Shown in pieces: positions 46,425 through 57,689 of a DNA stretch of 64,000 nucleotides. Origin of the DNA: Glossina fuscipes (lineage: Eukaryota > Arthropoda > Insecta > Diptera > Glossinidae); contig NW_023998564.1 in assembly GCF_014805625.2 (NCBI RefSeq), positions 1,452,446-1,516,445 on the forward strand. Reading direction: 5' to 3'. Under the pieces are notes generated by a model that made no database searches, was not told the DNA's origin, and worked only from the letters and a program-made list of their open reading frames with translations. The position numbers were made by a program, and so were the translations under genes. Position 1 is the stretch's first letter. The number at the start of each line of letters is the position of its first letter.

Positions 46425-48165
46425 GGTCAAATAGAACGCCTAAATCTGGGAACGTATCGACGTCCTCCAACTTATGCGAATCAATGAAATACTGAGTAAT
46501 GAATGGCTTCGTTCTTGAGAACGAAAGTTTCTTACATTTACTCAGATTTAGTTTCAGAGCACCTTGCAACCAAATTATTCAAGTCACTTTGAAGCTGATG
46601 TGATTGCGATTGTAGAGAGAAGGAAGAAAGCAGTTTCACATCATCAGCATAAATTAAGATGGGAGGTCATTAATGTATAAACTAAATAAAATGGGACCTA
46701 AGTGGCTGCATTGAGGTACGCCAGACGTCACGGGAAATTCATCCGTGGTATTGAAATTAAACAAAACCCTGAATGATCTATTGTGCAGATAAGAGCATGA
46801 CCATTTCAATAAACAGGGCAGGGGAGGCAAAGGTTTGGAGTTCAAAGATGAGTAATTTATGGTTAACCAAATAAAACGCTTTGTTAAAATCAGTGTATAT
46901 GACATCAGTGCGGGCGCCAACAGGAAAAGCCTTGAAAACATGATAAGTAAATTCTAACAGATTGGTGATGGAGAGGAGTAATATACGAATTAATGGCAAA
47001 TGCCAAATGCTGCGTCACAATTCGCTCGAACAGCTTAGGCAAGACACTCAACTTGGCTATGCCCTTGTAGTTCTCAACGAGTTGTCTACTTCCACTTTTG
47101 GGAATAGGAATATGGAAGGTACTCATTCAACACAAAGGGTAAACACCTAAATTCAAGGACTGGTTAAAAATCTTTGAGATAACGCCCCATAACTCGCCAG
47201 TTCAGACGAATGTAGATCAGGTTTTAACAAAGTTTCAGTGAAAACCAAACAGGAGAACTCCGTGCCACTAAATTTAGGAAGGTAGAACGAATTTTTGAAT
47301 TTAGGCCCCTAACATTTTGATAAACGAGAGATAGTGAGCCTTAAGAAACAATTAGTTTTTTGAAGGCGACAGGACTACTGGTTTAGTATTACGGGGTTGA
47401 TCAGGAGGGTTAAATTCCTTAATTAAGAATCCAACTGGCCACAGTGGTTTATCTAACAACATATCAATGTTTTCAGTCGGAACCAGAATTTTAAAAGAAG
47501 CGACTGCTTAGTCAAGCAAATGTCATTGCTATTAGGAGCAGTAGGGTTTACGACTGGGGAGTTTTGAGTTGAGGAGAATATAGATGGGTTTACCAAAGGA
47601 GCAGCTTGTGCGACCTGCCCAGTTTGGTGACTGTGTTCACACTCGACCAGCCAGGGGGAGAGGATGATTTATATTGTTCGTTATTAGTTTTAAGCGATGA
47701 CGCCTGAGTTGAGTGAGTGTCGCCACTAGGAGGCGATACTCTTACCACTTCAGCATAGCTTAAACCAGAAGCACCTACCAGCTTATTTGTAACTTTTTTG
47801 TTACAGACCGTCTCAGCCATATCAGAAACGCTGACGTTCTTTGAGGACATTATGGAAGCACTAACTTGCATCAACGAATCGGACTTAGGAGGATTCAGAG
47901 GTGACGTACCATACGCTACGCTACGAGTTGTAATTTTACTAGCTTGGGAAGAAGAGGAGTGCTCAATAAAACGACACTCACCAAACCTAGTCTTAGTGAT
48001 CTGAAACTTTTTCCACAAGGAGCCGAGATTTTTACTCAATTCAGAGAAACCATTTCTCGTCGCCGTGAACAATTTGTAGAAGTCTATGTCCCGCTTCCTA
48101 CGGTCCGGACATGACCATCGTAAGTCTTTCGAGAGGTCAACGACTGCTGGTTTTAAACGGTGCTG
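46425..48165 (-). mobile_element. CR1-like retrotransposon copy 2, truncated and internally deleted
   Basis: Same family and orientation as copy 1. ORF1 matches from just before C55 of the PHD finger (LRWSCPDRRKRDIDFYKLF, with C58 changed to R) through the linker. A deletion near 47505 removes most of the RRM-like part. The ORF1 end, slip site (47355-47361) and ORF2 start remain, though a TCA codon a few codons into ORF2 has become TAA. At about 47200 the endonuclease N-terminus jumps directly into the RT region (loss of about 1.3 kb relative to copy 1). RT blocks follow: IPIPKSGSRQLVENYKGIAK, IYTDFNKAFYLVNH, SGVPQCSHLGPILFSLYIND, then IYADDVKL after a small deletion. It ends at DLGVLFDH, where copy 1's 5' end begins. 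Confidence 0.8.
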
Positions 48166-48595
48166 ACACTGATGATGTTGAACGCAATAAAAGTTTAAAG
48201 AAGACGTGTGCACTAGAAAACATTAAAAAAAATCTTAAAAATTACTCTCGATAATCGCTTTACTAAAGTTACAAAAAATAGTTAGTATCCTAAAGATACC
48301 AAAAAGCAATGCACTCATTTCTATAAAAATTTGGGCAGGAAAAAGTTTTCAAAGGGTGTTTTCCAAGGGGTTACCATTTTTACTTATACCGGTGTAAACT
48401 GTGTCACAACGTAATGGCTTACTTTTGAAAAACTGCTTGCCGATCTTCATATTCTTCAAATCATCTTTCATGTTACTATTGTTTCCTTCTAAATTTGAAA
48501 GAGACGTTCAAGTGAAAGAATTTGTCTCTAAACAAGAAGTTGTTAGTATCAAAAGATTTAAATTAATTATACCCCACTCCACTTGTATTACGAGA
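48166..48595. other. Flank of CR1-like copy 2, nothing recognised
   Basis: The similarity to copy 1 stops near 48165, inside the region that would encode the PHD finger. The sequence beyond is AT-rich with no recognised content. Confidence 0.4.
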
Positions 48596-48599
48596 GCAT

Positions 48600-48925
48600 A
48601 TTAAACTTGCGCGGATGTGAGCAAAACCGTAAAAGACTCGCCGTAGACACACGTTAAGTTTGTTTGTTTCCACGTCCATTTGTCCGTTTGCTCGTCTTGT
48701 ATTCTTATGTTCTTGTGTTCAAGTGTTCGTAATTTTTTAGATATTTTAATGAAATTTGCGAAACCCTGACATGTTTTGGTCCAAGGACAAATGCTATTCA
48801 AAATAGTTCGTGGCTTTCCATATAAGGGATTACTTTGAAAAATTTTTATATGAACAATTCTATTAGGCGAGTGGGTGCAGGGTGCTTAATGGTGAGCCGT
48901 GGCCTACAATAATGTTTTTAGTAGA
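48600..48925 (+). repeat. Dispersed repeat, family B (plus orientation)
   Basis: CACGTCCATTTGTCCGTTTG, TTATGTTCTTGTGTTCAAGT, TTTTTTAGATATTTTAATGA, ACATGTTTTGGTCCAAGGAC and AAATGCTATTCAAAATAGTT, then the tail module GCAGGGTGCTTAATGGTGAG and CCGTGGCCTACAATAATG. It is well preserved over its whole length. Confidence 0.65.
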
Positions 48926-48929
48926 ATCG

Positions 48930-50165
48930 TTCGCTTGTTTTTTAGAATCTGTAAACCGATTAATGTTCTGAACACGTTACCTTTTTGCTGTAACTTTGCC
49001 ACGTCTTTGTAGCTAAACATTTTATATAATAAACTTCTGAGGGTTAGCTTTGAGAAAAAAATAATAAAAAGTATTATTTTGGCTCTAACTAAACATATTG
49101 TCACTAACTTTTATACGACGCTTGAGTAGTAGCGTAGATGCTTTACCTCGATATATCAAATACACCTCGTATTGTGTTAAATATCGTATAATTTTAAATT
49201 CAAGTGTTCTTTTAACACATTATTTCGAAAAAATCGTGTACGAAACTAATTTGTTCATTTTTAATATTTTTCGTCAAACATCAAAAAAATAAATGAACAC
49301 GGAAAATTTGGATCAGACGAAACTGGATCCTTATATCAGGCATCTTGCCAAAAAAACCTATATATAAGTTGTAATTTTTAGTGCATTACGATGAAAGTAG
49401 GTCGAACATATTGACTTCATCTCTAGCTTTCCTATCCTATGTTTGGACCAAATAGATCTATCTTTTGTACAATCTTTCATATGGAGGTTTTCTTCAAAAT
49501 AAGATTTTTTGTGGTAACACACTTTCACTTTGTAAGCATTTTTTGACGTAAAAAATATTAGTGAAGGCATATATGGTATCTGAAATCGGCTTTACCCGAC
49601 TCTAGCATGATTTATCGGATTATCAATTTTAACAGTTTATTGAGACAGAACACTTTACAATCGTTTCAACTTACAAATTGTAATCTTTACAATATTTATG
49701 TAGTAATTTAGAAAAAAGGCAGGAAAATTTTGAATTCGTTGCCAATTGATCGGTTTTGCTGATTTCGAAAATGGCCCGATAAGAAATTAAATGGTAAGAA
49801 AACAATATCATTGAAATTAGATTTAAATAAAATAAAATTTTAAATTGCTCCCCAATATAAGCTTGAGATAAACTTAACATACTAATTTAAATGAAAAGAG
49901 TAACTGACTGACTGAGTCTTTCGTTTCGTTTGTATGTATGTATATATGTAGAAAATTAAAAGTAAAATATTTTTTATTTTTCGTTAAAAATGAACAATAA
50001 CAGCAGCCAGAGTATAATTAACAATATTAGTTGCACTTACCAATAAGCATAGGAGTATTTGCGCACTTCAAGTATGAGCTGAGTTTGTATGTTATTTACT
50101 TTGCCCGTTAGACAAATGCTCTCCGTCGTCAAAAAAATAGAAAAAGAACTGATAGCAAAAATAAA
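48930..50165. other. AT-rich stretch, nothing recognised
   Basis: No gene or element signature. A short ATGT/TATA simple-sequence patch occurs at 49930-49950. Confidence 0.4.
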
Positions 50166-50171
50166 TATTAA

Positions 50172-50360
50172 CCAGCTTGGAGGAAAGTGTCGATTCCCAC
50201 CATCTTTAAAAGTGGACGAAGAATTTCCATTACTTCAAGGCGTTGTCGTAATTTCACGCGGACTATAAAAGTGAATAGTTATAAACATAGGCAGAATTTA
50301 TTGTCAGGAACGGCTTTTGCTGGGAAATATGAAAGTTTTCTATTATTAGTATTTCTTTTT
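50172..50360 (+). pseudogene. Non-LTR reverse transcriptase scrap (fingers region)
   Basis: The plus-strand frame reads PAWRKVSIPTIFKSGRRISI and, a little later, NSYKHRQNLLSGTAFAGKY and SFLLLVF. These align with the CR1-like RT at 43.3-43.5 kb (PSCWKSSFLIPIHKSGSRQF; NSYISPHQHGFPKGRSTVTN; LLEF), with about 25 residues missing between the two blocks. The frame continues open to 50528 as unrelated sequence. No palm motifs are present. It is opposite in strand to the other CR1-like copies. Confidence 0.45.
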
Positions 50361-50534
50361 TCCGAGAGATCAATTTGTGTAGTTGAGGAAAGAGTGGAAT
50401 ATCTTTTTTCTTTCCCTTTAGCCCTCATGGTCCTTCATTTTCGACGAAAGCTTCTGAGTCTTATTGTAATCTACAAGGGAAACGACAAAAGACGCATTCT
50501 CTCATCGCATGACATAGTAACGAATTGATCGACG

Positions 50535-51870
50535 ATGACTGCAGTTTTCTCAATTGGTTTTCAGTGCAGCCAATGGATCAGAAGGAATCAAAGAAATTTC
50601 GGACTGAATAAAAGAAACGTTATGATGCGTAATATGAAATTTAGTATTGATGTGTTACCTATGGATCGCCACAATAAACCTGCTCTTAGACAGCAAGCGG
50701 TCTTAAAATTGAAGAAATGGAAAACAAAAAGCGCCAAAAACACTTAATTTACTCTGTTGACTGCATTGGTGGTTGATCGTTGCGTGCACATTATGGTCAA
50801 TAAACAATGTTTTTTTTTTGTTTTTGTATATATCTATGTTAGTAAAATTGTTTAAGCATTTTCGCGTTGTTTTCTTTTCCACATTTTTCCCTTTCTATAT
50901 AATTAGTTTTGTTTTTGTGAATGATTATACAACACACATAATATGTATATATATTATGTACTGGTTGGCTTGGTATGTTGTGAATTACTTAAATGTGTAA
51001 ATATGTACATATGCATACTTTTGGTGTGCATATATGATTTCATTGCTGCTGATTTGAATATATTGCATAAATAGAAGTTGGCATATATAATATTCAGCAA
51101 GTATAAATGGGTGGATAGGACGGCTGGCGCGCATGATAGAAATTTATTCCATTTTTGTGAATATTTTCTAACATCCCACTATGAAAATTTCATTTAGAAC
51201 AAAAGAGAAAAAAAATTGAATATATCAGTTATTCATTATTGAACACTCTATATAGTGCCGAATATTTCTTATATAATTTATTTGTTTATTATTATTATTT
51301 AGCAAATATAGGCGACATAAAACCTTCGAATATTTTTATATGAAACTTAAAATTGAAAAAAAAAAAAACTTAAAAATGTTCTTAATTGTGGTTTCTGCAT
51401 AAAACCTGTTGAAACTTATACAAATATAAAATCATATTATATATATATATATATTTTTATTATTTATTATATATATATATGTATGTAAAGTCTTGTATGA
51501 CTGCTAACATAGTTTCTTAGTATTTGCTGCAAAGCTCTCTACTAGTTTTCTGTTAATTTATTAATAAAAACAATATTTTGCTGTGCTGGTGGCTGAAAAG
51601 TGAAAGGAAATTTTTTCACAGTGGCCATAGTTTTTGCACACAAAACATCTACTTACCCGTTTGCTCGTGTGCTAGTGTGCAAATGATTTTAGTAATAATC
51701 AATGTTTCTTCTTTCATTTTATTTTTATAAAAATTCTTCATTAAATTCCATAACAAAATTTAGAAAAAAAGAAGATATGTTTGGTCCAACTTTGTAGAAA
51801 AAAAACTGAAAATCTACACAGAAGACGCATAATCTTTTTCGAGACACAAATGGCTACTTAGACAGAAATT
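50535..51870. repeat. AT-rich stretch with TA microsatellite
   Basis: No recognised gene. TA tracts lie at about 51436-51452 and 51470-51482. An open frame at 50535-50747 (+) has no family resemblance. Confidence 0.4.
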
Positions 51871-51879
51871 CAAAATATG

Positions 51880-51910
51880 TTAGTTTGGGGAAAAAGAAAT
51901 CCATTATTTT
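51880..51910 (+). repeat. Left inverted terminal repeat of the mariner
   Basis: 31 bp, identical in reverse complement to 52461-52491. Confidence 0.92.
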
Positions 51911-51973
51911 TTTGGTAGATGGCTGCACTGATAGATTTCTCGTAAAGTATCGATCAAACATTTCCAGATTTAC

Positions 51974-52438
51974 TGGAAGGGGATTATTTATTATGCGTTG
52001 CTTCCATATGGCCAAACGCTAAATTCTGATCTCCACTGTCAACAACTGGACCGTTTGAAGATAGCGATTGACCAGAAACGGCCAGAATTGGCCAACAGGA
52101 GAAATGTCGTGTTCCACCAGGACAATGCTAGGCCACACACATCTACAGTGACTCGCCAGAAATTTCGGGAGCTTGGTTGGGAAGTTTTAATGCACCCACC
52201 ATACAGTCCGGACTTGGCACCAAGCGATTATCATCTTTTTCTTGCATTACAAAATTTCTGTAATGATAAAAAATTGGAATCTAGGGAGGATTGTGAAAAT
52301 CGACTACTAGAGTTTTTTGCAAATAGAGGCCAGGACTTCTATGAGAGAGGCATTTTGAAGTTACCTTTAAAATGGCAACAAATCATACAACAAAACGGTG
52401 CATATTTGACCCAAATCGGACAATCCGAAGCATGTTAA
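51974..52438 (+). pseudogene. Mariner transposase, C-terminal half (first catalytic Asp lost)
   Basis: Homology starts at WKGIIYYALLPYGQTLNSDL, right after the position where family members have the first catalytic Asp (the 'WDWKG' motif). The frame then stays open to the stop at 52436-52438. It includes FHQDNARPHTSTVTRQKF and PPYSPDLAPSDYHLF, with 34 residues between the second and third Asp (D34D, typical of mariner). The C-terminus includes LPLKWQQIIQQNGAYL. The N-terminal DNA-binding domain and start codon are deleted, so no active enzyme can be made. The undamaged frame of about 154 codons suggests the deletion is fairly recent or that the copy spread by trans-mobilisation. Confidence 0.92.
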
Positions 52439-52460
52439 ATAAAGTCCTGAAGTTCATATA

Positions 52461-52491
52461 AAAATAATGGATTTCTTTTTCCCCAAACTAA
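52461..52491 (-). repeat. Right inverted terminal repeat of the mariner
   Basis: 31 bp, the perfect reverse complement of the left repeat, followed by TA. Confidence 0.92.
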
Positions 52492-52860
52492 TATCTGAAG
52501 AAGTGTATCTTTCTACAAGCTTGAAGAAATATTACAAAATTCTTAAGAATACACCGAAAGTTTTGTTCGAAAGTATGCTTGGTATTTCATCAATCATAAA
52601 AAATCTGTTTAAAAGGAAGATCATCCCTTTTTAAAGCCTATTCCAGAATGCATTAGGTTTTTTTTTTTTTAAATGAATGGGGAGAATAAAATCTTTTCTA
52701 CACTATCATCATTATTGTTTGTTATAAACTAGGTATTCTCTGTTGTGCTTAAGTAACAAGAAAATAAGAAAAAATTGCTTACAAAGAAATCGTGCGAAGT
52801 GAAATGAAAGCAAACATTTTATAAGCGCGCGCAGGCAACTGAATAAAAAGCGATAACACA
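52492..52860. other. AT-rich stretch, nothing recognised
   Basis: No gene or element signature. A T-run occurs at 52659-52670. Confidence 0.4.
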
Positions 52861-52869
52861 GAAAGCCCG

Positions 52870-53140
52870 AAAGATGCTCCATATGTTTATTTTATATTAC
52901 ATCATTTGTGTTAATTTACGCGCGAGTACACAATCATATATCTTTCGAGTTAGTTCCGTGAAAATTGGCACATCGACGTGTTTTGGCTCATTGAGGAACG
53001 CTATTGAAAATATTTCATATTGGACAACTTCCAATGTAAGGCCTTATTTTGAAGAGCCGGTATACAAGAAACTTTATTTGGTGTATGTTGTTTAATGGTT
53101 GACCGAAAATCCCATTATAGTGTTCTAACGTGTTTTTAAA
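52870..53140 (+). repeat. Dispersed repeat, family B (plus orientation)
   Basis: TTCCGTGAAAATTGGCACAT, CGACGTGTTTTGGCTCATTG, AGGAACGCTATTGAAAATAT, CCAATGTAAGGCCTTATTTT, then the tail module GGTGTATGTTGTTTAATGGT and CCCATTATAGTG followed by TTTTTA. The 5' pyrimidine-rich part is missing or diverged. Confidence 0.6.
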
Positions 53141-55670
53141 TTTAACCTCGACAAACTATCCAGAAATGTTTGAGTTATGTCTCAGGTCTCAAAACTATAA
53201 ATAAGTAGACGGACCGACATAGGAGCGAGTAGTTTAACATGTCGGCAATAGCCTAAAAAAACAGATTTTTTGCCAATGTTTTCGGGATAGAAGGAAACGT
53301 AGTAGAATAATAACATTTGGGGCGGTTATTAACTGTTAATTGATGTATGGGAAAGGAAGCCATTTCTGGCTGATATTTTTACCTTAAACGGGCTCTGCGG
53401 CACGCATCATAACTGGCCTAAATTTATATTTGAGAAAAAATCATTTTATCTACATCCCTATATCTGCAGCAATACGTAGGAGTACTTAGAAATATTGGTT
53501 TTTGTGTAAATGGCGAGCTTTTGAGTAAAAAACTGCAATTTTTCAACAAAAAAGAGATTCCTTTCTTAGTAAAGAGTGTTTAAATTGCCTTATCGAAAAA
53601 TGCTACGTAGGTAGTTTTAAATAAACTGTAAAAAATTCGAAAGAAAAAATGAGAATTGTTTGAGTTACGCTGCGCACCGTTTTAAAGGACCATATTTCGA
53701 GACAGACTTTAAATTTTAAGAATGTGCGAGAGACATGTTTTTTTATAATAATAAACTTTTTGTTACTCTTTTCTATTAGTCCGCAAATCCACAACCAAGG
53801 AACTGCCCTTCATAATTCAAATGTTACACTTCGTTCTCTTTAATCGACGTTTTTTTGCTAGAAAACGCCTCATTTGCTACATCTCTCAAAAATCAAATCG
53901 GACGTATTACACTTTATATGCGAGATTGCAGAGAAAATGAGAAGAACATCTATATGGTTCGATAGCCGAATACATGACGTTCAAAAACTTTGTCCACAAT
54001 TTTTAATTTAGCGATGAAAGCATTGAAAGTTTCGGAATCGCTTCCAACCTCCTATCTATTAAACACTTTTCAAAGACATCCGCTAGTGCATTAGAAGAGC
54101 TAGCAATTAAAAACAACAACAAAAGCTGCAACTTCCCAGTTGCAATTCCTTTGTGACCCAAGCATTTTTGCAAATTTTCGAGGAAGCTACATCGGAAGAA
54201 TAATGAAAGCATCTATAAAGCAAAAAAAAAAAATGTTTTTTTTGAAAAACTCAAAATGATTTTATGCTTTCTTCTGTTGTATTAGTTTTCAAAATCGTGA
54301 TAAAGCGAACCGACGAATATGATTATTTTTTAAGATTTTACGCTTATAGGATTTATTGATATATTCTTTGCATTTTTAGATAATTTTTATTAGTTTTTAG
54401 TATCAATTTAGCCAGAGGAACGCAACTCTACCGCTACTCTAAACGAATTATTCATCGTTTGCAAGACGAAAATTTGTTTATTGCATTTTCACTCCAAGCA
54501 AACTTAGTCGTCCGTAGCTTCAGCTGCACTTTTGTCATATTTAAAATAGAATAAAATGAACGCCGCAAATGAACAGGACTGGATTTTGAACAAGGACATG
54601 TACACAACTGAAACTTATACTGTGCAAAAATTAATTTTAAAGTTCTCTATAACTGAAATTTCGAAAGAAATGGGTGGATTGGATGGATATATTATATGGG
54701 GAAACCAATTCCAATACAGAGAACTTTCTAAAAGAAACTGGTAAAGAGAGAGAACTGGTAAAAGTGGCATACTTTTATTCTTTCTTTGGCAATAATATCA
54801 AAATATCAAATCCACAATATTAAAATTTTTTGCATATTTTTTTAACAAAATTAAATAAAATTGTATATGTATATATATATTTTTTTTTTTTTTTGCAATA
54901 GCAGCTAACTAATCGGCTATATATTAATAAGGAAATATGTCTTTTATATGAATTCAAAGAAACAATTTTTTTTTTTTTTCGTTAATCGCCAAAAGTCAAT
55001 TTATGCAAACATCTAAATATGTTTAATGTATAAATTACTAAAATGTCAGTATTACCAGTTTGTTGACATCTTGATAAATTACGTGTGTTTATATACGTAG
55101 GCAAAAAAATGTTGTCTGCGAGTTTCGTGAAAGCATTAAAAGTTGAATAAACTTCTTCAACATAAGATTTTAATAATTTTATAATTAATTATTTACTTAG
55201 TTTTTATCATCGATATCAAACAGATCTGTGCACAAATTACAGTTAGTCATGCTACCTGCAATAATAGTTGTAATAGGTACTGAAGACGATATAAGATGTA
55301 CATATCTTCGTGCTATTCATGGTCATTGAGTAAATTTCCAATTGGACTAGTTGATGCAGCAGTGGCGCTTTTATCTGTCTTGGATTATTTTTGTTGTTGT
55401 CTTTTTAAATATATAAATACACGAAAATTTTAAAGTGAGACTGACAGTTTTCCAAGAATTCCACGGCAGGCATTCGTTTCATTTCAAGTGTAGTAAGTTG
55501 ATTTTTATTCTGCGAAATGTAAATCTTGTATGCCCCATATTTGATTGAACTTGAAATTTTTATTTTTCCGATCTTCCGAATTTTGGCTTCCGCTTTGGCC
55601 GCTCCGGTTTAGTACTTGTAACGAAATTATTGATCAATATCTGCAGCTGCCGATAATCTACTGATGATTA
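53141..55670. other. No recognised gene; AT-rich with T-runs
   Basis: A diverged family-B-like patch occurs at 53150-53240 (AGACGGACCGACATAGG). T homopolymers lie at 54882-54894 and 54967-54980. An ORF at 54556-54744 (+) begins ATGAACGCCGCAAATG in a fair start context but has no family resemblance. Another at 54003-54212 (-) is likewise unrecognised. Confidence 0.35.
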
Positions 55671-55675
55671 TATTT

Positions 55676-55920
55676 GCGAATATAAGTTCCTTAGTAGGCA
55701 AAAATCGCGGTTAATAAGTCAGTGCTCGCGGGTTGAAATCTCAAATGCGGTAGAATTTTCTTTGGTTATAGCTTTAGCGAATACTCAGCCGTCAAACTCG
55801 TAACACTTGCCGATCGATCATAAATCAACTAGGCTGCAGTCATCATCTGCATGTTTTCTTCGTCACATCTTTCTGACACGGTGACAGTATCATACTGAGC
55901 AATACAAAAAACAAAAAAAG
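55676..55920 (+). repeat. SINE relic (tRNA-derived)
   Basis: TAGTAGGCAAAAATCGCGGT, then TAATAAGTCAGTGCTCGC, GGGTTGAAATCTCAAATGCG and GTAGAATTTTC. The order and spacing match the SINE copies at 26.4 and 60.1 kb. A possible A-rich tail, GAGCAATACAAAAAACAAAA, lies near 55897-55916. Confidence 0.55.
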
Positions 55921-55924
55921 TAAG

Positions 55925-56745
55925 AAGTAAGGAAATTATATTTGGTCGAGACCGAACCTTTTATGCCCGTCACCGTTATCCTAAAAAAGACAAAACAAGT
56001 AGATGAACAAAATTTTCAGTAATATAAAGTGGGCGCAGCTGATTTCTTCTATTTTTAAAACAAAAGTTTTTGTCGTATAGGCAAGTGGGCATTGTAGACG
56101 TGTCCTTTGAAAAGTTTAGGTCAATTCCAAAATCTTTTGCAATTTTGTAGGCGATCTCATCATTTTCACTAACGAAAGAGTGTTTACCACAAATACTACA
56201 AAGCTGCGCAAACAGAAAGATGGACAGACGAATAAGTGGTGCATTTCAAGCTTGAAACTGCCCAAGAATTCATATACTTTGCAGGTTTTGTGAAGCTTCT
56301 TTCTGCGCGTTATAAAGGCATTAAGAAAAATTAAATTTTGATACACTATAATATTAGGAAGGCGTGGTAAATTTTTGTCCATTTTTACGCAAGAATTCTA
56401 CAGCATCGCCCATAGAATATGTTTGTACATCTATTTGCTATAGTTTATGAGTAACGAGCAAAAACCCAATTTTTCATTCCTTTTGACGTGACGCTGTGGG
56501 CGTGTCCTTCAATCAATTTGGCCCATTTTCAATATCAACCTACGTAAAAGAACTTCCAACATTTCTGCCAAATTTGAAGTCAATAGCTTCATTTTTGCGG
56601 CCAGGAGAATTTTTACAACAGACATTACACAGGCAGTCAGATGGGCCGACGGACATGCTTACATCGATTTAGAACTTGATATTGATCAAGAATATATATA
56701 CTTTGTGGGGTCTCTGATGCTTCCTTCTTGGCGTTGTCTTTCATC
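55925..56745 (+). repeat. Dispersed repeat, family A, with a family-B-like patch inside
   Basis: The 56480-56640 part (GTGGGCGTGTCCTTCAATCA, ATTTGGCCCATTTTCAATAT, CTTCCAACATTTCTGCCAAA, GCGGCCAGGAGAA) aligns with 19.0-19.13 kb. It continues into CGACGGACATGCTTACATCG and GATCAAGAATATATATACTT, a phrase common in intergenic repeats of flies. The segment 56110-56290 carries inverted family-B-like words (AGATGGACAGACGAATAAG) and may be nested. Confidence 0.5.
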
Positions 56746-56778
56746 TTCATCGTCTTCATCTAATAATTGAATCTTTAG

Positions 56779-56999
56779 CATAAGCCAACATCATGTGCAG
56801 CTAGATTTAGTTCTCAAGAGCGTGAAATATGCAACAATAGGCAACGTACCGAAGGACTTACAGGATATGATTCAGGCCGTGAAACATGGCGGCTATCGCG
56901 AAATACGCAGCGGAGTATTGGGTTGACCGGTATTGCACTATAATTTTACATTCATGAACAATCATAACGAGCTGCACGAGCTCTATGATGCATATCACT
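56779..56999 (+). pseudogene. Coding-like fragment of an unrecognised protein
   Basis: After ATCTTTAG at 56771-56778 (acceptor-like but without a strong pyrimidine tract) the frame starting 56780 reads ISQHHVQLDLVLKSVKYATI, GNVPKDLQDMIQAVKHGGYR and EIRSGVLG, then TGA, then PVLHYNFTFMNNHNELHELY, DAYH and a stop. Amino-acid composition is balanced and unlike the AT-driven noise around it. The TGA would be CGA with one C-to-T change. I do not recognise the protein. It may be a processed pseudogene, a decayed transposon ORF or a pseudo-exon. No donor is seen at a useful position. Confidence 0.35.
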
Positions 57000-57685
57000 A
57001 ATAGAAGAACAAATTTGATGTATACTCAATATGTCACAGTAAATGCAAAAAATGCTAATTATCAACGAAAAAATAAAAATATTCAGCTTCACTCAAACCT
57101 TTTAAGACTCGTTCATTATCTTGTGTGCGTCACATTACGTGAAGGTAAGCGAAAGTTTATTTACTTTTTAAATTCAGTTGATTACATAATAGTTACCAAA
57201 TGTTTTGTTCTATTTGACTTTACCCTTCAAGTACTAATACAAAATAAACACCTTCTTATAACACGCCTTATTTGTAAAGGGATTTTTTCATAATTGAAAG
57301 CAAAATTTTATTCCAATAATTTCCAAAAGAAGATCTTATTAAAATAAAATTAAAGGCTAAAAGTTTTGCAATTTTGTGGGCATAGCATTTAGAGAATGAA
57401 AAAAATTAAAATTCTCTTGCGAACGACGAAATTCTCTGCGGTAGACGACAGACCAACTTTAGCTTTCCTCTGAGTAATTTTGATTTAAACCTACTTAAGA
57501 GATATATGCCCTTATCAAGATTAGGTAAATACTTGATGAGCTGTTCAAGGTACGTATGTGGGGCAACAAAAAAGTTTTGAAGCGAAATTTTAAATATTTA
57601 CCACTTGAAGCAAGTCCATAAAATTTTATGAACTGAACGTCAGTTTGATGGCGAATTAGGATATTTCTTACAACGCGATTTTGTT
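57000..57685. other. AT-rich stretch; isolated donor-like site
   Basis: GTGAAG|GTAAGC at about 57139-57150 is a good donor match, but the sequence before it translates to lysine- and asparagine-rich frames without family resemblance. Nothing else is recognised. Confidence 0.3.
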
Positions 57686-57689
57686 TTGT

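Larger units (their letters stand above)
51880..52491 (+). mobile_element. Internally deleted mariner transposon with intact inverted ends
   Basis: Both ends carry a perfect 31-bp inverted repeat (51880-51910 and 52461-52491) beginning TTAGTTTGGGGAAAAAGAAA. The element is 612 bp against the usual 1.3 kb. About 94 bp of 5' end join directly to the middle of the transposase at 51974. A TA abuts the right end. On the left the nearest TA lies two bases away (TA-TG-TTAG), so one flank may have changed. The intact ends mean it could have been mobilised in trans while a full-length relative was active. Confidence 0.9.

Noticed and set aside
54556..54744. 62-codon frame beginning MNAANEQDWILNKDMY
   Set aside because: Good start context but no recognisable domain, splice site or conservation evidence.
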